Part shown: one piece after another, positions 38,226 through 48,011 of the stretch | Position numbering within the stretch: the first letter of the stretch is position 1 | Layout of the letters: each line of letters begins with the position of its first letter | Source of the DNA: Methanothrix thermoacetophila PT | Lineage (GTDB): Archaea > Halobacteriota > Methanosarcinia > Methanotrichales > Methanotrichaceae | Assembly (NCBI RefSeq): GCF_000014945.1 | Contig: NC_008553.1 | Coordinates: 1,488,001 to 1,552,000 of the forward strand | Length of the DNA stretch: 64,000 bases | Direction of reading: 5' to 3' | Position numbers and translations under genes: made by a program | Notes under the pieces: model-generated | What the model was told of the DNA's origin: nothing | The model's database searches: none | What the model saw: the letters and a program-made list of their open reading frames with translations, nothing else

Positions 38226-39334
38226 TCTATCTATACTATACAGATATGTTCATGGGCTACAGCTTCGGCCCTGAACACCCGCTGCAGCCTGCGCGGATCA
38301 TGCTTACCTACAGGATGATCGAGGAGTACGGTTTCTTCCTAGGATACGACACAGAGGTTCAGATGCCGTACTATGCAAGCGAGGATGACCTCCTCATGGT
38401 CCACGATCCAGGGTATATCCAGGCGGTGAAGGAAGAACGGCCAGATCCAGCGCTTGGCCTGGACGAGCCCGACACTCCAGTATTCCCAGGCATCTACGAC
38501 GCCAGCGCGTTGATCGCTGGAGCCAGCATTGAGGCCGCGAAGCGTGTTGCATCAGAGCCCTGTGTGGCGTTCAACCTCGCCGGCGGTCTCCATCACGCGT
38601 TTCCGGCCAGAGCAGCAGGATTCTGCGTTTTCAACGATTGCGCTCTCGGAATTCGCACACTGAGGAAGCGCTTCGACAGGGTTCTCTACATAGATATCGA
38701 TGCTCATCACGGCGATGGTGTGCAGTACATCTTCTATGAGGATCCATCAGTACTGACTATATCCATCCACGAGTCTGGAAAGTACCTCTTTCCCGGAACT
38801 GGATTCGTGGACGAGATCGGCAGCGGCGATGGGTATGGGTACTCCGCGAACATACCGATGCCGCTGAATGCGGATGATGAATGCTACAGGTACGCCTTCG
38901 AGTCTGTCATCCCCGCGCTGTTCAGATGGTTCAAACCTGATGCAGTCGTCGCGCAGCTCGGCGTCGATACGCATTATGCAGATCCCCTTGCGAGCCTCGA
39001 TCTGACGCTTGAAGGCTACGGCTATCTCGTTCGGAGGATAAAGGAGCTCACAGATGAGTATGCGGCCGGCAGGATGCTCGCCCTGGGCGGAGGCGGCTAC
39101 AACCTGGAGGTCGTGCCGCTTGCATGGACGCTGGCATTCCAGACTTTGAGAGGGGAGAAGATGCCAGAGGAGCTCCCGAAGTGGTGGGTTGATGCGATAA
39201 TGAAAATGATCGGAAGACCACCTATATCTCTTCCGGATCGACCAAAGAAGAAGAGCGATGTCCCAAGGGAGCTGATCGAGACCGTGGCAAACCTGAAAAG
39301 AAGGCTGACCATAATACACGGCGACATATTCTGA
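38222..39334 (+). CDS. AcuC-type zinc deacetylase
   Basis: 370-aa histone-deacetylase-superfamily hydrolase, AcuC-like. All active-site elements are visible: GGLHHAFPA (His pair), IDIDAHHGDGVQ (Zn Asp, His), GVDTHYADPLA (Zn Asp) and LGGGGYNLE (Tyr). In bacteria AcuC can remove acetyl groups from acetyl-CoA synthetase, which makes this a candidate for Acs control here, an inference only. Operon: zinc ribbon, this gene, then trm1. Confidence 0.92.
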   Translation: MIYLYYTDMFMGYSFGPEHPLQPARIMLTYRMIEEYGFFLGYDTEVQMPYYASEDDLLMVHDPGYIQAVKEERPDPALGLDEPDTPVFPGIYDASALIAGASIEAAKRVASEPCVAFNLAGGLHHAFPARAAGFCVFNDCALGIRTLRKRFDRVLYIDIDAHHGDGVQYIFYEDPSVLTISIHESGKYLFPGTGFVDEIGSGDGYGYSANIPMPLNADDECYRYAFESVIPALFRWFKPDAVVAQLGVDTHYADPLASLDLTLEGYGYLVRRIKELTDEYAAGRMLALGGGGYNLEVVPLAWTLAFQTLRGEKMPEELPKWWVDAIMKMIGRPPISLPDRPKKKSDVPRELIETVANLKRRLTIIHGDIF

Positions 39335-39349
39335 GCGTGAGGCCTGTCG

Positions 39350-40402
39350 ATGGTGGTGGAAGGCTCGGTCAGGGTGAATACAGACGGGGTCTTCTACAAT
39401 CCAAGAATGAAAACGAACAGGGACATCTGCGTCGCGATGGCATCGGAGCTCGGGGTAAATGAGTATCTGGATGCGTTCTCTGCCAGTGGCATACGCGGGA
39501 TCAGAGTCAGAAAAGAGGCGGGTGTCGAGCGCGTCGTGATGAACGACATCAGCCCTTCAGCGTGCAGGCGCATCAGGGAGAACCTTGCCCTTAATGACAT
39601 ATCGGACTGTGAGGTGACATGCGAGAGCGCCAGTGCTCTCATGAGCAGGAGACGGTTTGAGGCGATCGATCTCGATCCATTCGGCTCCCCAGCCCAGTTT
39701 CTCGCTCCTGCAGCATCCTCCGCCAGATCGTATCTCTTCATAACAGCCACGGATACCGCTCCGCTCTGCGGGGCACATCTCAAAAGTGGTGTGAGGAAGT
39801 ATCTCGCAGTTCCTCTGAATACCGAGTACCACAGGGAGATGGGTGTGCGGATCCTGATGGGAGCTGTAATACGGGAGATGGCGAGGGTGGACAGACGGGG
39901 CATACCTCTGCTCTCGTATGCCACAGAGCACTATGTTCGAGTGCATATGCGCATCAAAAAAGGTGCGCGTGAGGCTGATGAGGCACTTGAGTCTATGGGA
40001 TACGTCGAGCACTGTTTCGGTTGTGGCGGCTGGAGTCTGAGAATGGGCATGGGCTGCAGATCCTCCGGCACATGCAGCTTCTGCGGGGGGAGAACGTGCA
40101 CCGCAGGGCCTCTCTGGCTCGGCCCGCTGCATGATAAAGATCTGCTAAGAGCATCTCTGAAAAGGCTTGATCCTGAGAGCAGGGCCCACAGATTAGTATT
40201 ACTATGCTCTGAGGAGATTGATGTGCCGTTCTACTATGATCATCATAAGATATGCAGGAGGCTGAGAATCACGCCTTCCAAGGTTGAAAAAGTCATATCG
40301 GATCTGCTTGAGCATGGCTACAGAGCTTCCAGGACTCACTTCAATGGAGTTGGTATAAAGACCGATGCCCCTATGGGGGATCTGATTTCTCTACTCGCCT
40401 GA
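39350..40402 (+). CDS. trm1: tRNA guanine-26 N2-dimethyltransferase
   Basis: 350-aa SAM-dependent enzyme that makes m2,2G26 in tRNA. The N-terminal methyltransferase domain has DAFSASGIRGIRVR (SAM loop) and the active motif IDLDPFGSP. The C-terminal domain has a zinc-binding cysteine group (CFGCGGW...CSFCGGRTC). The ATG lies 15 nt after the deacetylase stop. Standard archaeal enzyme. Confidence 0.95.
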   Translation: MVVEGSVRVNTDGVFYNPRMKTNRDICVAMASELGVNEYLDAFSASGIRGIRVRKEAGVERVVMNDISPSACRRIRENLALNDISDCEVTCESASALMSRRRFEAIDLDPFGSPAQFLAPAASSARSYLFITATDTAPLCGAHLKSGVRKYLAVPLNTEYHREMGVRILMGAVIREMARVDRRGIPLLSYATEHYVRVHMRIKKGAREADEALESMGYVEHCFGCGGWSLRMGMGCRSSGTCSFCGGRTCTAGPLWLGPLHDKDLLRASLKRLDPESRAHRLVLLCSEEIDVPFYYDHHKICRRLRITPSKVEKVISDLLEHGYRASRTHFNGVGIKTDAPMGDLISLLA

Positions 40403-40668
40403 TGAGATGTTTGAGAATATGAAACTAGGTATTTCGTGATAATCTGCCAGATCCTCTCCGGAAACCATGAAATCTGGCAGGAAGATCTTCAGCCTATAAT
40501 TGAGAACCTAAAAGTTAATAAGGAAGAAGGTATATGATAATGATAACTGTAGTGCTCCAAAGAGCATTGCAGGCAGATGTATATGTGGCACGAGGTCGCG
40601 TTTAACTACCCCCTTCATTGCTACTCCCTTTCGCATCTCGTGCCATCCCTTCTTCTTAAAGAGGTTGC

Positions 40669-40998
40669 ATGCGTCTGCTGATATACTTCTTGCTTGGTGG
40701 GATCATCACAGCGCTCGTCGTCCATCTCGGCAGCTCGGGCCGCGGGACGCTCTCAGCGTTCATCGCCACGTTTCCAGTGCTCACAGCCCTCACATTCATA
40801 CTGATATCCATGGAGGGAAGCAGCGCTGATTTCTGCGAGTATGCGAGAGGCCTTCTTATTTTCACGCCTGCCTGGATCGCATATGTACTGACTGTGCTGA
40901 TCACCTTTGAACGCATTGGCGTTTGGCTATCAATAGCATTGGGTATGGTGGTATATGCAGTGGCGTCGTGGCTTCTGAGGGTTGCCATCATCCACTAA
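40669..40998 (+). CDS. Small four-helix membrane protein (GlpM-like)
   Basis: 109 aa, almost wholly hydrophobic, four helices: LLIYFLLGGIITALVVHLG, FIATFPVLTALTFILISM, GLLIFTPAWIAYVLTVLIT and IALGMVVYAVASWLLRVAI. The layout resembles the GlpM family; no function is known. Single gene. Confidence 0.6.
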   Translation: MRLLIYFLLGGIITALVVHLGSSGRGTLSAFIATFPVLTALTFILISMEGSSADFCEYARGLLIFTPAWIAYVLTVLITFERIGVWLSIALGMVVYAVASWLLRVAIIH

Positions 40999-41119
40999 TA
41001 TTTATACTAATATTATATTTTGTTACTATTATTCTTTGCTTGTCACATTACTATCATCATTAATACCAACTTTCTTTTTCAGAAAAGAATAAATATCATG
41101 TATATGCAGCCTGTAGCCC

Positions 41120-41782
41120 ATGAGGGTTGCTCTTGTCGGTGGTACAGGGGATATCGGTAATGGATTTGCGGTTCGCTGGGCCCCACATTATGATGTGATC
41201 ATCGGGTCCAGAAAGGCGGAGCGGGCTCAGGAGAGCGCTGCTGAGCTCAGCAGATACATGAGGTCTCTGGGTATTGATGCGATGATGCATGGAACAGATA
41301 ATGCAAACGCGATCATGGATGCAGAGGTAGTCGTTCTATGTGTTCCTCCAGAGAGCCTGGGCATGGTGACATTTGACTTAAAGGATTGCTACTCAAACCA
41401 GATCGTGATCTCGCCCGTTGTCCCCATGGCCCGCACGAACCACTTCGAGTACAGGCCGCCTCCTGAGGGATGTGCAGCGTTTTTTGTAAAGAGAGCACTG
41501 CCGGAGAGCGTGAGGATCGTCTCTGCATTTCACACGATACCGGCCAGATCTCTAATGGATGTGGAGAAGATTCTCCGGTTTGATGTGCCGATTTGTGGCG
41601 ATGATAAAGCTGCAAAAGACGTTGTGGCGGAGATGTGCAGGAAGATCCGCGATCTCAGGCCACTTGATGCTGGCCCGCTGAGCGTATCTCATCAGGTAGA
41701 GGGGCTTACGCCGCTTCTGCTCAACATCGCGCGCCTGAACAAAATGCGACGCGTCGGCATACAGTTCGTCCAGGAGGAGTAA
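41120..41782 (+). CDS. npdG: F420-dependent NADP reductase-like protein
   Basis: 220-aa NADPH:F420 oxidoreductase family protein that passes hydride between reduced F420 and NADP. The N-terminal Rossmann motif is VALVGGTGDIGNGFAVRW, followed by IIGSRKAERA (NADP-phosphate contact), then VVLCVPPES and SAFHTIPAR. Single gene close to a divergent-strand arsM. Length and motifs fit the family. Confidence 0.93.
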   Translation: MRVALVGGTGDIGNGFAVRWAPHYDVIIGSRKAERAQESAAELSRYMRSLGIDAMMHGTDNANAIMDAEVVVLCVPPESLGMVTFDLKDCYSNQIVISPVVPMARTNHFEYRPPPEGCAAFFVKRALPESVRIVSAFHTIPARSLMDVEKILRFDVPICGDDKAAKDVVAEMCRKIRDLRPLDAGPLSVSHQVEGLTPLLLNIARLNKMRRVGIQFVQEE

Positions 41783-41883
41783 CATCAGCAGACGTAGCCG
41801 GGGGAGCTTGGTCAGATGCATTTTTGCAATCCCCTCAACAAATCTGTTGGTGCACTCGTAGTGGCGACGCCTTCTGCAATCTC

Positions 41884-42672
41884 TCAAGCTGGTTTCCTCG
41901 CAGATATCCTCATGCTGCACACCGACTCTGAGAGATCGACTTTGGTGATGTTTGCGGGCAGGCACTCGACCGGGAAGGGTGACTCTCCGAGTATCGAGAT
42001 TTCCTCAAACCCAGCGGATCGCATCGCATCGATGTACTCCTCCACAGTCACCGCACCTGCCAGGCATCCTACGTAGGCCTCTTTAGATCTCCTCACAGCC
42101 TCGGGGATCTCTCTTTTAAGGACAATATCTGATATGATCAGCCTGCCTCCAGGCTTCAGTACCCTGAAGGCCTCCCTGAAAACCCTGCGCTTGTCCGGAA
42201 CGAGATTTATCACGCAGTTGGACATGATAACATCGACATAGTTGTCGGCAACCGGCAGGTTCTCCAGTTCTCCCTGCCTGAAGTCCACGTTCCTGTATCC
42301 GCCCTTTCGTGCGTTCTCCCTTGCCCTATCCACCATCTCGCTGGTCATGTCCACCCCTATGACCATCCCTTCGGGACCAACGGCTCTCGCCGCCAGGAAG
42401 CAGTCGAATCCAGCGCCTGATCCCATGTCAAGCACGTATTCTCCCCTCTTCAGGGATGCGATGGCCACAGGGTTCCCGCATCCCAGGCCCAGGTTCGATT
42501 CCGGAGGTGCTGAGAGCATCTCCTCATCTGTGTATCCGATTCTCCTGCTTATCTCAGCTGCAGATCCTGTTCCGCAGCATGATCCAGAGCAGCACGTTGC
42601 CTGCATTGCGATCCGCGAGTACCCGTCCCTCACAGCCTTCTTGATCTCTCTTTCTCCGAGCATGTCAAACAT
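41884..42672 (-). CDS. arsM: Arsenite methyltransferase-like protein
   Basis: 262-aa SAM-dependent methyltransferase. The N-terminal CCSGSCCG cysteines, the SAM loop [16 protein letters not shown], the arsM-type [20 protein letters not shown] and Cys in VGCLAGAV (near 200) are the usual arsenic-binding set. It volatilises or methylates arsenite for detoxification. Monocistronic, between npdG and hisF. Confidence 0.92.
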   Translation of the reverse strand: MFDMLGEREIKKAVRDGYSRIAMQATCCSGSCCGTGSAAEISRRIGYTDEEMLSAPPESNLGLGCGNPVAIASLKRGEYVLDMGSGAGFDCFLAARAVGPEGMVIGVDMTSEMVDRARENARKGGYRNVDFRQGELENLPVADNYVDVIMSNCVINLVPDKRRVFREAFRVLKPGGRLIISDIVLKREIPEAVRRSKEAYVGCLAGAVTVEEYIDAMRSAGFEEISILGESPFPVECLPANITKVDLSESVCSMRISARKPA

Positions 42673-42788
42673 CTTCCGACCTTCAGTCTTTTATCCCTTT
42701 CTTTCCGGATTGCTCAAGATTCGCCCTGCGCTCCTTGCAGATGCTCCCCACATCGCTCCCAACAAATGGCGATCCTGCCTGGCAAGGC

Positions 42789-42796
42789 TTTTATCT
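42789..42796 (+). promoter_or_regulatory. TATA box of hisF
   Basis: TTTTATCT is centred about 27 nt before ATG 42820. This supports that start and a leaderless mRNA. Confidence 0.5.
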
Positions 42797-42819
42797 CCGG
42801 CGATCCGCTTCTAACAGCC

Positions 42820-43635
42820 ATGAGAGATTATGCCAAGATCGTTCCATGCCTCGATGTCAAGGTCGTGGACGGTGTCCCTTCTGTTGTCAAGGGTGTGAAG
42901 TTCGTGGATCTGAAGCATCAGGGCGACCCGGTTGCATTCGCACGGCGCTACCAGGAGCAGGGCGCCGACGAGCTTGTTTTTCTGGACATCACCGCCTCCC
43001 ATGAGGGGAGAAAGACGATGGTCGATGTGGCCAGGAGGGTTGCGGATGCTGTTGATATCCCCTTTACTGTGGGAGGCGGAATCAGCAGCATTCAGGGTAT
43101 AAAAGAGATACTCGATGCGGGCGCGGACAGGGTTGGGATCAACACAGCCGCGGTGAGGAATCCTGATCTAGTCAGGAGCGCAGCCCAGGCGTTCGGATCT
43201 GAGAGGATCACGGTCGCGGTTGACGCCAGGAGAAACGCTGAGATCATCCCGGGCGTGAACGTCTACGAGCTGGAGGACGGCAGCCGCGCATGGTTCGAGG
43301 TTGTGATCTATGGAGGGAGAGAGCCGACAGGAATAGATGCCATAGAGTGGTGTAGGAGGGTGGAGCGGCTCGGAGCAGGCGAGATACTGCCTACAAGCAT
43401 GGACAGGGATGGCACGAACATCGGATACGATCTGCCGCTCACGAAGGCGATATGCGACGCGGTCGATGTTCCCGTCACTGCCAGCGGAGGAGCCTCCACG
43501 CCCCAGCATATACTGGAGGCGTTCACGGTAGGAGGCGCGGACAAGGCCCTCGCTGCAGGCATGTTCCACCGCGGGGAGTACACCGTTGGCCAGGTCAAGG
43601 ACTACCTTAGAGCGAATGGACTACGTGTAGTATAG
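42820..43635 (+). CDS. hisF: Imidazole glycerol phosphate synthase, HisF subunit
   Basis: Cyclase of histidine biosynthesis that uses ammonia from HisH, 271 aa, TIM barrel. Catalytic aspartates appear in [13 protein letters not shown] (Asp11-equivalent) and [15 protein letters not shown] (Asp130-equivalent); phosphate loops are VGGGI and ASGGAS. ATG 42820 ([13 protein letters not shown]) matches family starts and lies downstream of a TATA box. No other his gene is nearby. Confidence 0.96.
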   Translation: MRDYAKIVPCLDVKVVDGVPSVVKGVKFVDLKHQGDPVAFARRYQEQGADELVFLDITASHEGRKTMVDVARRVADAVDIPFTVGGGISSIQGIKEILDAGADRVGINTAAVRNPDLVRSAAQAFGSERITVAVDARRNAEIIPGVNVYELEDGSRAWFEVVIYGGREPTGIDAIEWCRRVERLGAGEILPTSMDRDGTNIGYDLPLTKAICDAVDVPVTASGGASTPQHILEAFTVGGADKALAAGMFHRGEYTVGQVKDYLRANGLRVV

Positions 43636-43915
43636 CTAAAACATCGAGATATGCTGGGTGATCGAGCAGCTGAATAAGGCCAGCAGAATTACAAAAGTCA
43701 TTAAAGATATGCTGGGCCGCGGTCTCCGGCTTCCAGGCGAAAGAGGAAGCATCCGGATCACTCCAGCAGGCATTTTTCATCGAATGCACATTTTCATCGC
43801 ATGCACAGTCGCCTGCCCCGGAAAATGCACAAAAATATATGACTACCAGCAAAAAAACAGAGACTGCGTGGTTCACAGAACCAGCAAACTCCTTGTGCAA
43901 AAGCTAAAGGTTTCT

Positions 43916-44170
43916 TCAGACCTTGTGGCCAATCGCGAAGCGGCGCATCACACGGTCGATCTGTATCCTTACCTGGTCCCCAACCTGGGTCTCCGGGACA
44001 AAGATAACGAAGCCTTCAACCCTTGCGATACCGTCCCCTTCACGGGCGATATCCTCGATCTTCACGTTGTACTCGCTGCCAACAGCCACTGGGGCAGAAG
44101 GAGCAGAGCCACGAGAAAATCCTTCCTCACTTCTAAACAATTCTTCACCGTCCTTAGCGAAAAACCACAC
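43916..44170 (-). CDS. TRAM-domain RNA-binding protein
   Basis: 84 aa. The C-terminal two thirds are a TRAM domain (YNVKIEDIAREGDGIARVEG, then FVIFVPETQVGDQVRIQI). Stand-alone TRAM proteins of methanogens bind RNA and have been proposed as cold-shock-like chaperones. The start is GTG 44170; a TTTTAATACC box lies about 30 nt upstream. Confidence 0.88.
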   Translation of the reverse strand: MWFFAKDGEELFRSEEGFSRGSAPSAPVAVGSEYNVKIEDIAREGDGIARVEGFVIFVPETQVGDQVRIQIDRVMRRFAIGHKV

Positions 44171-44264
44171 AGAGTTTTTGCGCGTTCATAACTCTGAAAC
44201 ACTGGTATTAAAACCTTTTGCCTTGCTTGCTACGATCTGGATGTCACGATCTTCGCAAAATAAG

Positions 44265-44362
44265 TGCCGGGGGCGGGATTCGAGCCCGCGACTTCCAGAT
44301 GACCCAGGCGCCTGTGGCTTACCCTATGAGTCTGGCGCCCTAACCAGCTAGGCCACCCCGGC
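44265..44362 (-). tRNA. tRNA-Met(CAU), elongator, with 24-nt intron
   Basis: Acceptor GCCGGGG/CCCCGGC, T stem GCGGG/CCCGC and anticodon stem CCAGA/TCTGG pair fully when 24 nt (44301-44324) are removed between positions 37 and 38. The mature loop is CUCAUAA. The exon-intron junctions form a standard bulge-helix-bulge: CTCA with TGGG, flanked by TAG and TCA bulges. Identity as elongator Met rather than Ile2 rests on the acceptor and loop sequence. CCA is not encoded. Confidence 0.93.
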
Positions 44363-44694
44363 CCGGAGAGAGCCCTCGTTCGAGATCTTAGATAAGGTTT
44401 GTGCTCAATGGATCACCACGATCCCAGTCGCTCGAATGAAGAACAAATAGCCGACATCGAGAATGTATGGCAGCGCACTTGAATCGCTGTATGGAATTTC
44501 AGGAATCAGATTTCAGTGTCACAACAGATCACGAATCCTGAGAGGCCAAACGCAGATCGGTTCGATGATGCAAGCAACAGAATGTTTCGATATATCTGTG
44601 AAGCATGCAAGGGCTGAGCGCTGCGGATCTCTGTGATTCCTGCGCATGATATACCTGGGATAAATTTTTCTCGATGAACTCAGAGCATCACGTG
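44363..44694. other. Intergenic region upstream of coaBC
   Basis: No gene seen. It contains an 80-bp dispersed repeat fragment (about 44470-44548) matching 61837-61922, and TAAATTTTT at about 44661-44669, the likely TATA box of coaBC. Confidence 0.45.
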
Positions 44695-45912
44695 ATGGAG
44701 CTTAGCATCTCTGGAACTGTCAGCGATACCCTTGCGGGAAGGACGGTGGCTCTGGGCGTCACCGGGAGCATCGCGGCCGTGAGGGTTGTCGACCTTGTGC
44801 GCGACCTCATCAGGCGCGGCGCAGATGTGCACTGCGTGATGTCTGAGGCGGCACAGAGGATACTGCATCCATATGCTCTTGAATATGCCAGTGGCAATCC
44901 GGTGATCACTGAGATAACCGGCCGTGTCGAGCACGTGGAGCTCTGTGGAGTTGAGGGTCGCGCGGATATGCTTCTAATAGCCCCTGCCACCGCGAACACG
45001 ATAGGAAAGATCGCATGCGGCATAGATGATACGCCTGTCACGACCTTCGCCACCACCGCGATAGGGAGCGGAAAGCCGGTCGCTGTGGTGCCTGCGATGC
45101 ACGAGGCGATGTACCGCCACCATGCTGTCGTCGAGAACCTGAATAGGCTCAGATCGATGGGAGTTGTGTGCATAGACCCCAGGATCGAGGAGTCTAAGGC
45201 GAAGATCGCTGAAAACTCACGGATAGTGGCTGAGGTTGAGCGGATTCTGGGACCGAGGGATCTCAGATCGAGGCGCATTCTTGTGACCAGCGGCGCAACC
45301 GCTGAGAGCATAGATCCGATCAGGATAATAACAAACCGTGCCTCAGGAAGAACCGGCGTGGAGATAGCGCGCGAGGCCTACAGGCGCGGCGCGGATGTGA
45401 CGATCATCCACAGGGCCAGGCTGGGGCTGCCATTTAAGGAAATATACGTCGAAAGCGCTCAGGATACGCTTGACGCTGTTATGAAAGAGCTCTCAGGCGG
45501 GTACGATGCCCTCATAGGTGCAGCAGCCGTCGGCGACTTCACCGTGGACACAGAGCAGAGAAAGATCAAATCGAAGGAGGAGCTTGTTCTGAGACTCAAA
45601 CCTGCCCCAAAGATACTGAGGTCTGTGCGCTCAATGTATCCAGATCTCACCATCATCGGGTTCAAGGCCGAGACATTCGTGAGCGATGAGGATCTGCTCA
45701 GGAGCGCTCGCGAATCCATGGACGCATCGCGCCTGGATCTCGTGATCGCGAATGATGTGGGTGCAGGTGGAATGGGAACTGACGATAACAGGGTTCTGAT
45801 TTTGAGATATGATGGCTCGCACGCAGAGGTCTCTGGAAAGAAGACCATCATCGCGAGAAGGGTGATCGACGAGCTTGTGAGGATCCTGAATGGTAAAGAT
45901 AAGGGATGCTGA
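44695..45912 (+). CDS. coaBC: Bifunctional phosphopantothenoylcysteine synthetase/decarboxylase
   Basis: CoaBC makes 4'-phosphopantetheine for CoA; about 405 aa. The N-terminal flavoprotein decarboxylase domain has TVALGVTGSIAAVRVV and VVPAMHEAMYRH. The C-terminal synthetase has LVTSGATAESIDPIRIITNRASG and GAAAVGDF, followed by ANDVGAGGMGTDDNRV. ATG 44695 is preferred to ATG 44674 because the TATA box is 30 nt upstream of it. It overlaps pok by 23 nt. First gene of an archaeal CoA operon. Confidence 0.95.
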   Translation: MELSISGTVSDTLAGRTVALGVTGSIAAVRVVDLVRDLIRRGADVHCVMSEAAQRILHPYALEYASGNPVITEITGRVEHVELCGVEGRADMLLIAPATANTIGKIACGIDDTPVTTFATTAIGSGKPVAVVPAMHEAMYRHHAVVENLNRLRSMGVVCIDPRIEESKAKIAENSRIVAEVERILGPRDLRSRRILVTSGATAESIDPIRIITNRASGRTGVEIAREAYRRGADVTIIHRARLGLPFKEIYVESAQDTLDAVMKELSGGYDALIGAAAVGDFTVDTEQRKIKSKEELVLRLKPAPKILRSVRSMYPDLTIIGFKAETFVSDEDLLRSARESMDASRLDLVIANDVGAGGMGTDDNRVLILRYDGSHAEVSGKKTIIARRVIDELVRILNGKDKGC

Positions 45913-46807
45913 AAAGAGCAAAGACGGCAGTAGCAGTCGAGCTGACCAGGAGAAGGTTGCTGATGTGGCGAGGGCCACGGTTCCTGGACATGTGACAGGA
46001 TTCTTCGCGGCAAGGCGCGAGGAGGACCCTCTTGCAGCTGGCTCCATTGGCTGCGGATTCACACTCGGGCTTTTCGCACGGACCACTGTGAGCGCAGCAG
46101 ATTCAACCCAGATAATCATCAGCGGCCAGCCATCAGATGCGCCTGTGAGCAGACACGTCGTTGATTCGATGGCGCCATCGCCTGTCAGGGTCGAGACGGA
46201 GCTGGATATGATCATGGGCGCAGGCTTCGGAGCGAGCGGCGCAGGAGCGCTGAGCTGCGCATACGCGCTGAACCAGCTATTCAATCTCGCTCTGACATCA
46301 AACCAGGTTGCTGCGATAGCGCATCGCGCCGAGGTCATTAACGGCACAGGCCTCGGAGATGTCATAGCGCAGAACACTGGCGGGCTTGTCATTCGTATAG
46401 CGCATGGCGCTCCTGGGCGGGGTGTGGTCGACAGGATACCCGTGCCAAGAACAAAGGTATATGTGGTCGTGAGAGGGCCTATCTCGACCGGAGATGTGCT
46501 GAGGGATGCAAGTATTATGAAGAGAGTCAATGCAGCGGGAGAGAGGGCGGTCAGGGAGATCCTGCGCAGGCCGACTATGGGAGAGTTCATGCGCCTGTCG
46601 AAGAGGTTCACATGTGAGACAGAGCTGGCAAGCTCCTGGGCGATGGATGCAATAGAGGCAGTCGAGTCTTCAGGTGGAATGGCGAGCATGATAATGCTTG
46701 GCGACTCTGTCTTCGCGGTGGGTGGGGAGGAGTGCAGAGAGGCGCTTCGGCATTTCGGAGATGTAATCGAGACTGAGATCGTTCAGAGGGGGCCTATGAT
46801 TGACTGA
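45890..46807 (+). CDS. pok: Pantoate kinase
   Basis: Archaeal GHMP-fold kinase that phosphorylates pantoate, the archaeal route to phosphopantothenate; 305 aa. The GHMP motif is MGAGFGASGAGALSCAYALN near residue 110. The first 30 residues are charged and variable. Overlaps coaBC at the start and pps at the end, so translation is coupled. Confidence 0.92.
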   Translation: MVKIRDAEKSKDGSSSRADQEKVADVARATVPGHVTGFFAARREEDPLAAGSIGCGFTLGLFARTTVSAADSTQIIISGQPSDAPVSRHVVDSMAPSPVRVETELDMIMGAGFGASGAGALSCAYALNQLFNLALTSNQVAAIAHRAEVINGTGLGDVIAQNTGGLVIRIAHGAPGRGVVDRIPVPRTKVYVVVRGPISTGDVLRDASIMKRVNAAGERAVREILRRPTMGEFMRLSKRFTCETELASSWAMDAIEAVESSGGMASMIMLGDSVFAVGGEECREALRHFGDVIETEIVQRGPMID

Positions 46808-47585
46808 TATACCGAAGTCGCATCCGAGATACGCGTCTCTGATGGCACGCGAGAGGATAGCAGATGGTGTGAGAAACGGGATAACAAGCGCCCAGGGGAT
46901 GATCGCGCAGGGCAGAGGCGAGACATTCGATTACATTCTCGGAGAGAGGACGATGAGATCTGCGGACAGGGCCACACTAGCAGCAGCTGCAGCTCTTCTC
47001 CTCGCGGAGAGGCCGGCACTCAGTGTGAACGGGAATGTTGCGGCTCTCGTCCCCGCGGAGATGGTAGAGCTCGCATCTCTCCTGAATGCGCCTCTCGAGG
47101 TGAACCTGTTTCACAGGAGCGAGGATCGGGTGAGAAAGATCGCAGATCTCCTCAGATCTCACGGCGCACGCATGGTGCTTGGAGAGAGCCCGGATTGCAG
47201 GGTGCCGGGACTAGAGCACAGCCGTGCTCTTGCCACGAGGGGTGGCATATATGATGCTGATGTTGTGCTGATACCCCTCGAGGACGGCGACAGGTGCGAG
47301 GCGCTTGTGAGGATGGGAAAGACTGTGATAGCCATAGATCTCAATCCCCTCTCAAGGACGTCCATGAAGGCCAGCATATCAATTGTGGATAACATAATGA
47401 GAGCGGTGCCAAATCTCATTGGGAAGATAAGATCTCTCTCAGGATCTCCCAGAGAGGATCTTCAGGCTATACTGCGGGATTACAGCAACAGGAACACATT
47501 GAGCGATGCTCTGCTCGAGATGCAGGAGTACATCACTGCAAGGATGCGTGAGCTTGATACTGCAGGGCGCTCAGCCGGTAGGTAA
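46800..47585 (+). CDS. 4-phosphopantoate-beta-alanine ligase
   Basis: Archaeal phosphopantothenate synthetase (PPS), 261 aa; joins 4-phosphopantoate with beta-alanine. Family landmarks are HPRYASLMARERI near the start, LSVNGNVAALVPAEMVELA and VIAIDLNPLSRTSMKASISIVDNI near 185. The start is TTG 46800, with a G-rich site before it and an 8-nt overlap with pok. Together with coaBC and pok it completes three steps to CoA. Confidence 0.94.
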   Translation: MTDIPKSHPRYASLMARERIADGVRNGITSAQGMIAQGRGETFDYILGERTMRSADRATLAAAAALLLAERPALSVNGNVAALVPAEMVELASLLNAPLEVNLFHRSEDRVRKIADLLRSHGARMVLGESPDCRVPGLEHSRALATRGGIYDADVVLIPLEDGDRCEALVRMGKTVIAIDLNPLSRTSMKASISIVDNIMRAVPNLIGKIRSLSGSPREDLQAILRDYSNRNTLSDALLEMQEYITARMRELDTAGRSAGR

Positions 47586-47783
47586 GTCCGTGAGTCGATG
47601 TGAGGTGGTGGCGGTCTCGGAAAATTGAGCATTCTGCCGGGAGATGGATATCTGGCTGCACAACACTCTCGCAAATACATATAATTCGCACACCATCTAC
47701 GGGCACACGACCTCAAAAGAGTGCTGAATCAGATCTCTGAGCGTCCGCAAACAATATCTCTGAGATGATCTTGTGATCACATC

Positions 47784-47975
47784 ATGGATAGAAAGCAGCT
47801 GGAGATAGTAACGAGCACGGGCATGGTTCTGGCGCTGATAGTTATGTTGCTCGCAATACAGCTTGTGCTCCCTGAGAATATGAGGCCCCTCGGTTTCGTC
47901 GGAGCTGTGACTCTTTACATAATCATGATGTCGCTGATCGGTCTCAGGCTTGCCAGTGCAGGCCAGCAGGCCTAA
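47784..47975 (+). CDS. Small two-helix membrane protein
   Basis: 63 aa with two helices (MVLALIVMLLAIQLVLP and LGFVGAVTLYIIMMSLIGL) joined by a short loop. The function is unknown. It lies just upstream of sepF and may share its function in envelope or division, but that is only context. Confidence 0.55.
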   Translation: MDRKQLEIVTSTGMVLALIVMLLAIQLVLPENMRPLGFVGAVTLYIIMMSLIGLRLASAGQQA

Positions 47976-48011
47976 ATATAATAATAATAATCACATCCTT
48001 GAGGGTTTAAG

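Noticed and set aside
43658-44191. 177-aa open frame on the plus strand
   Set aside because: Its second half is antisense to the TRAM gene and the first half has no recognisable feature.
45631-46689. 352-aa open frame on the minus strand
   Set aside because: Antisense to coaBC and pantoate kinase, with no family features.
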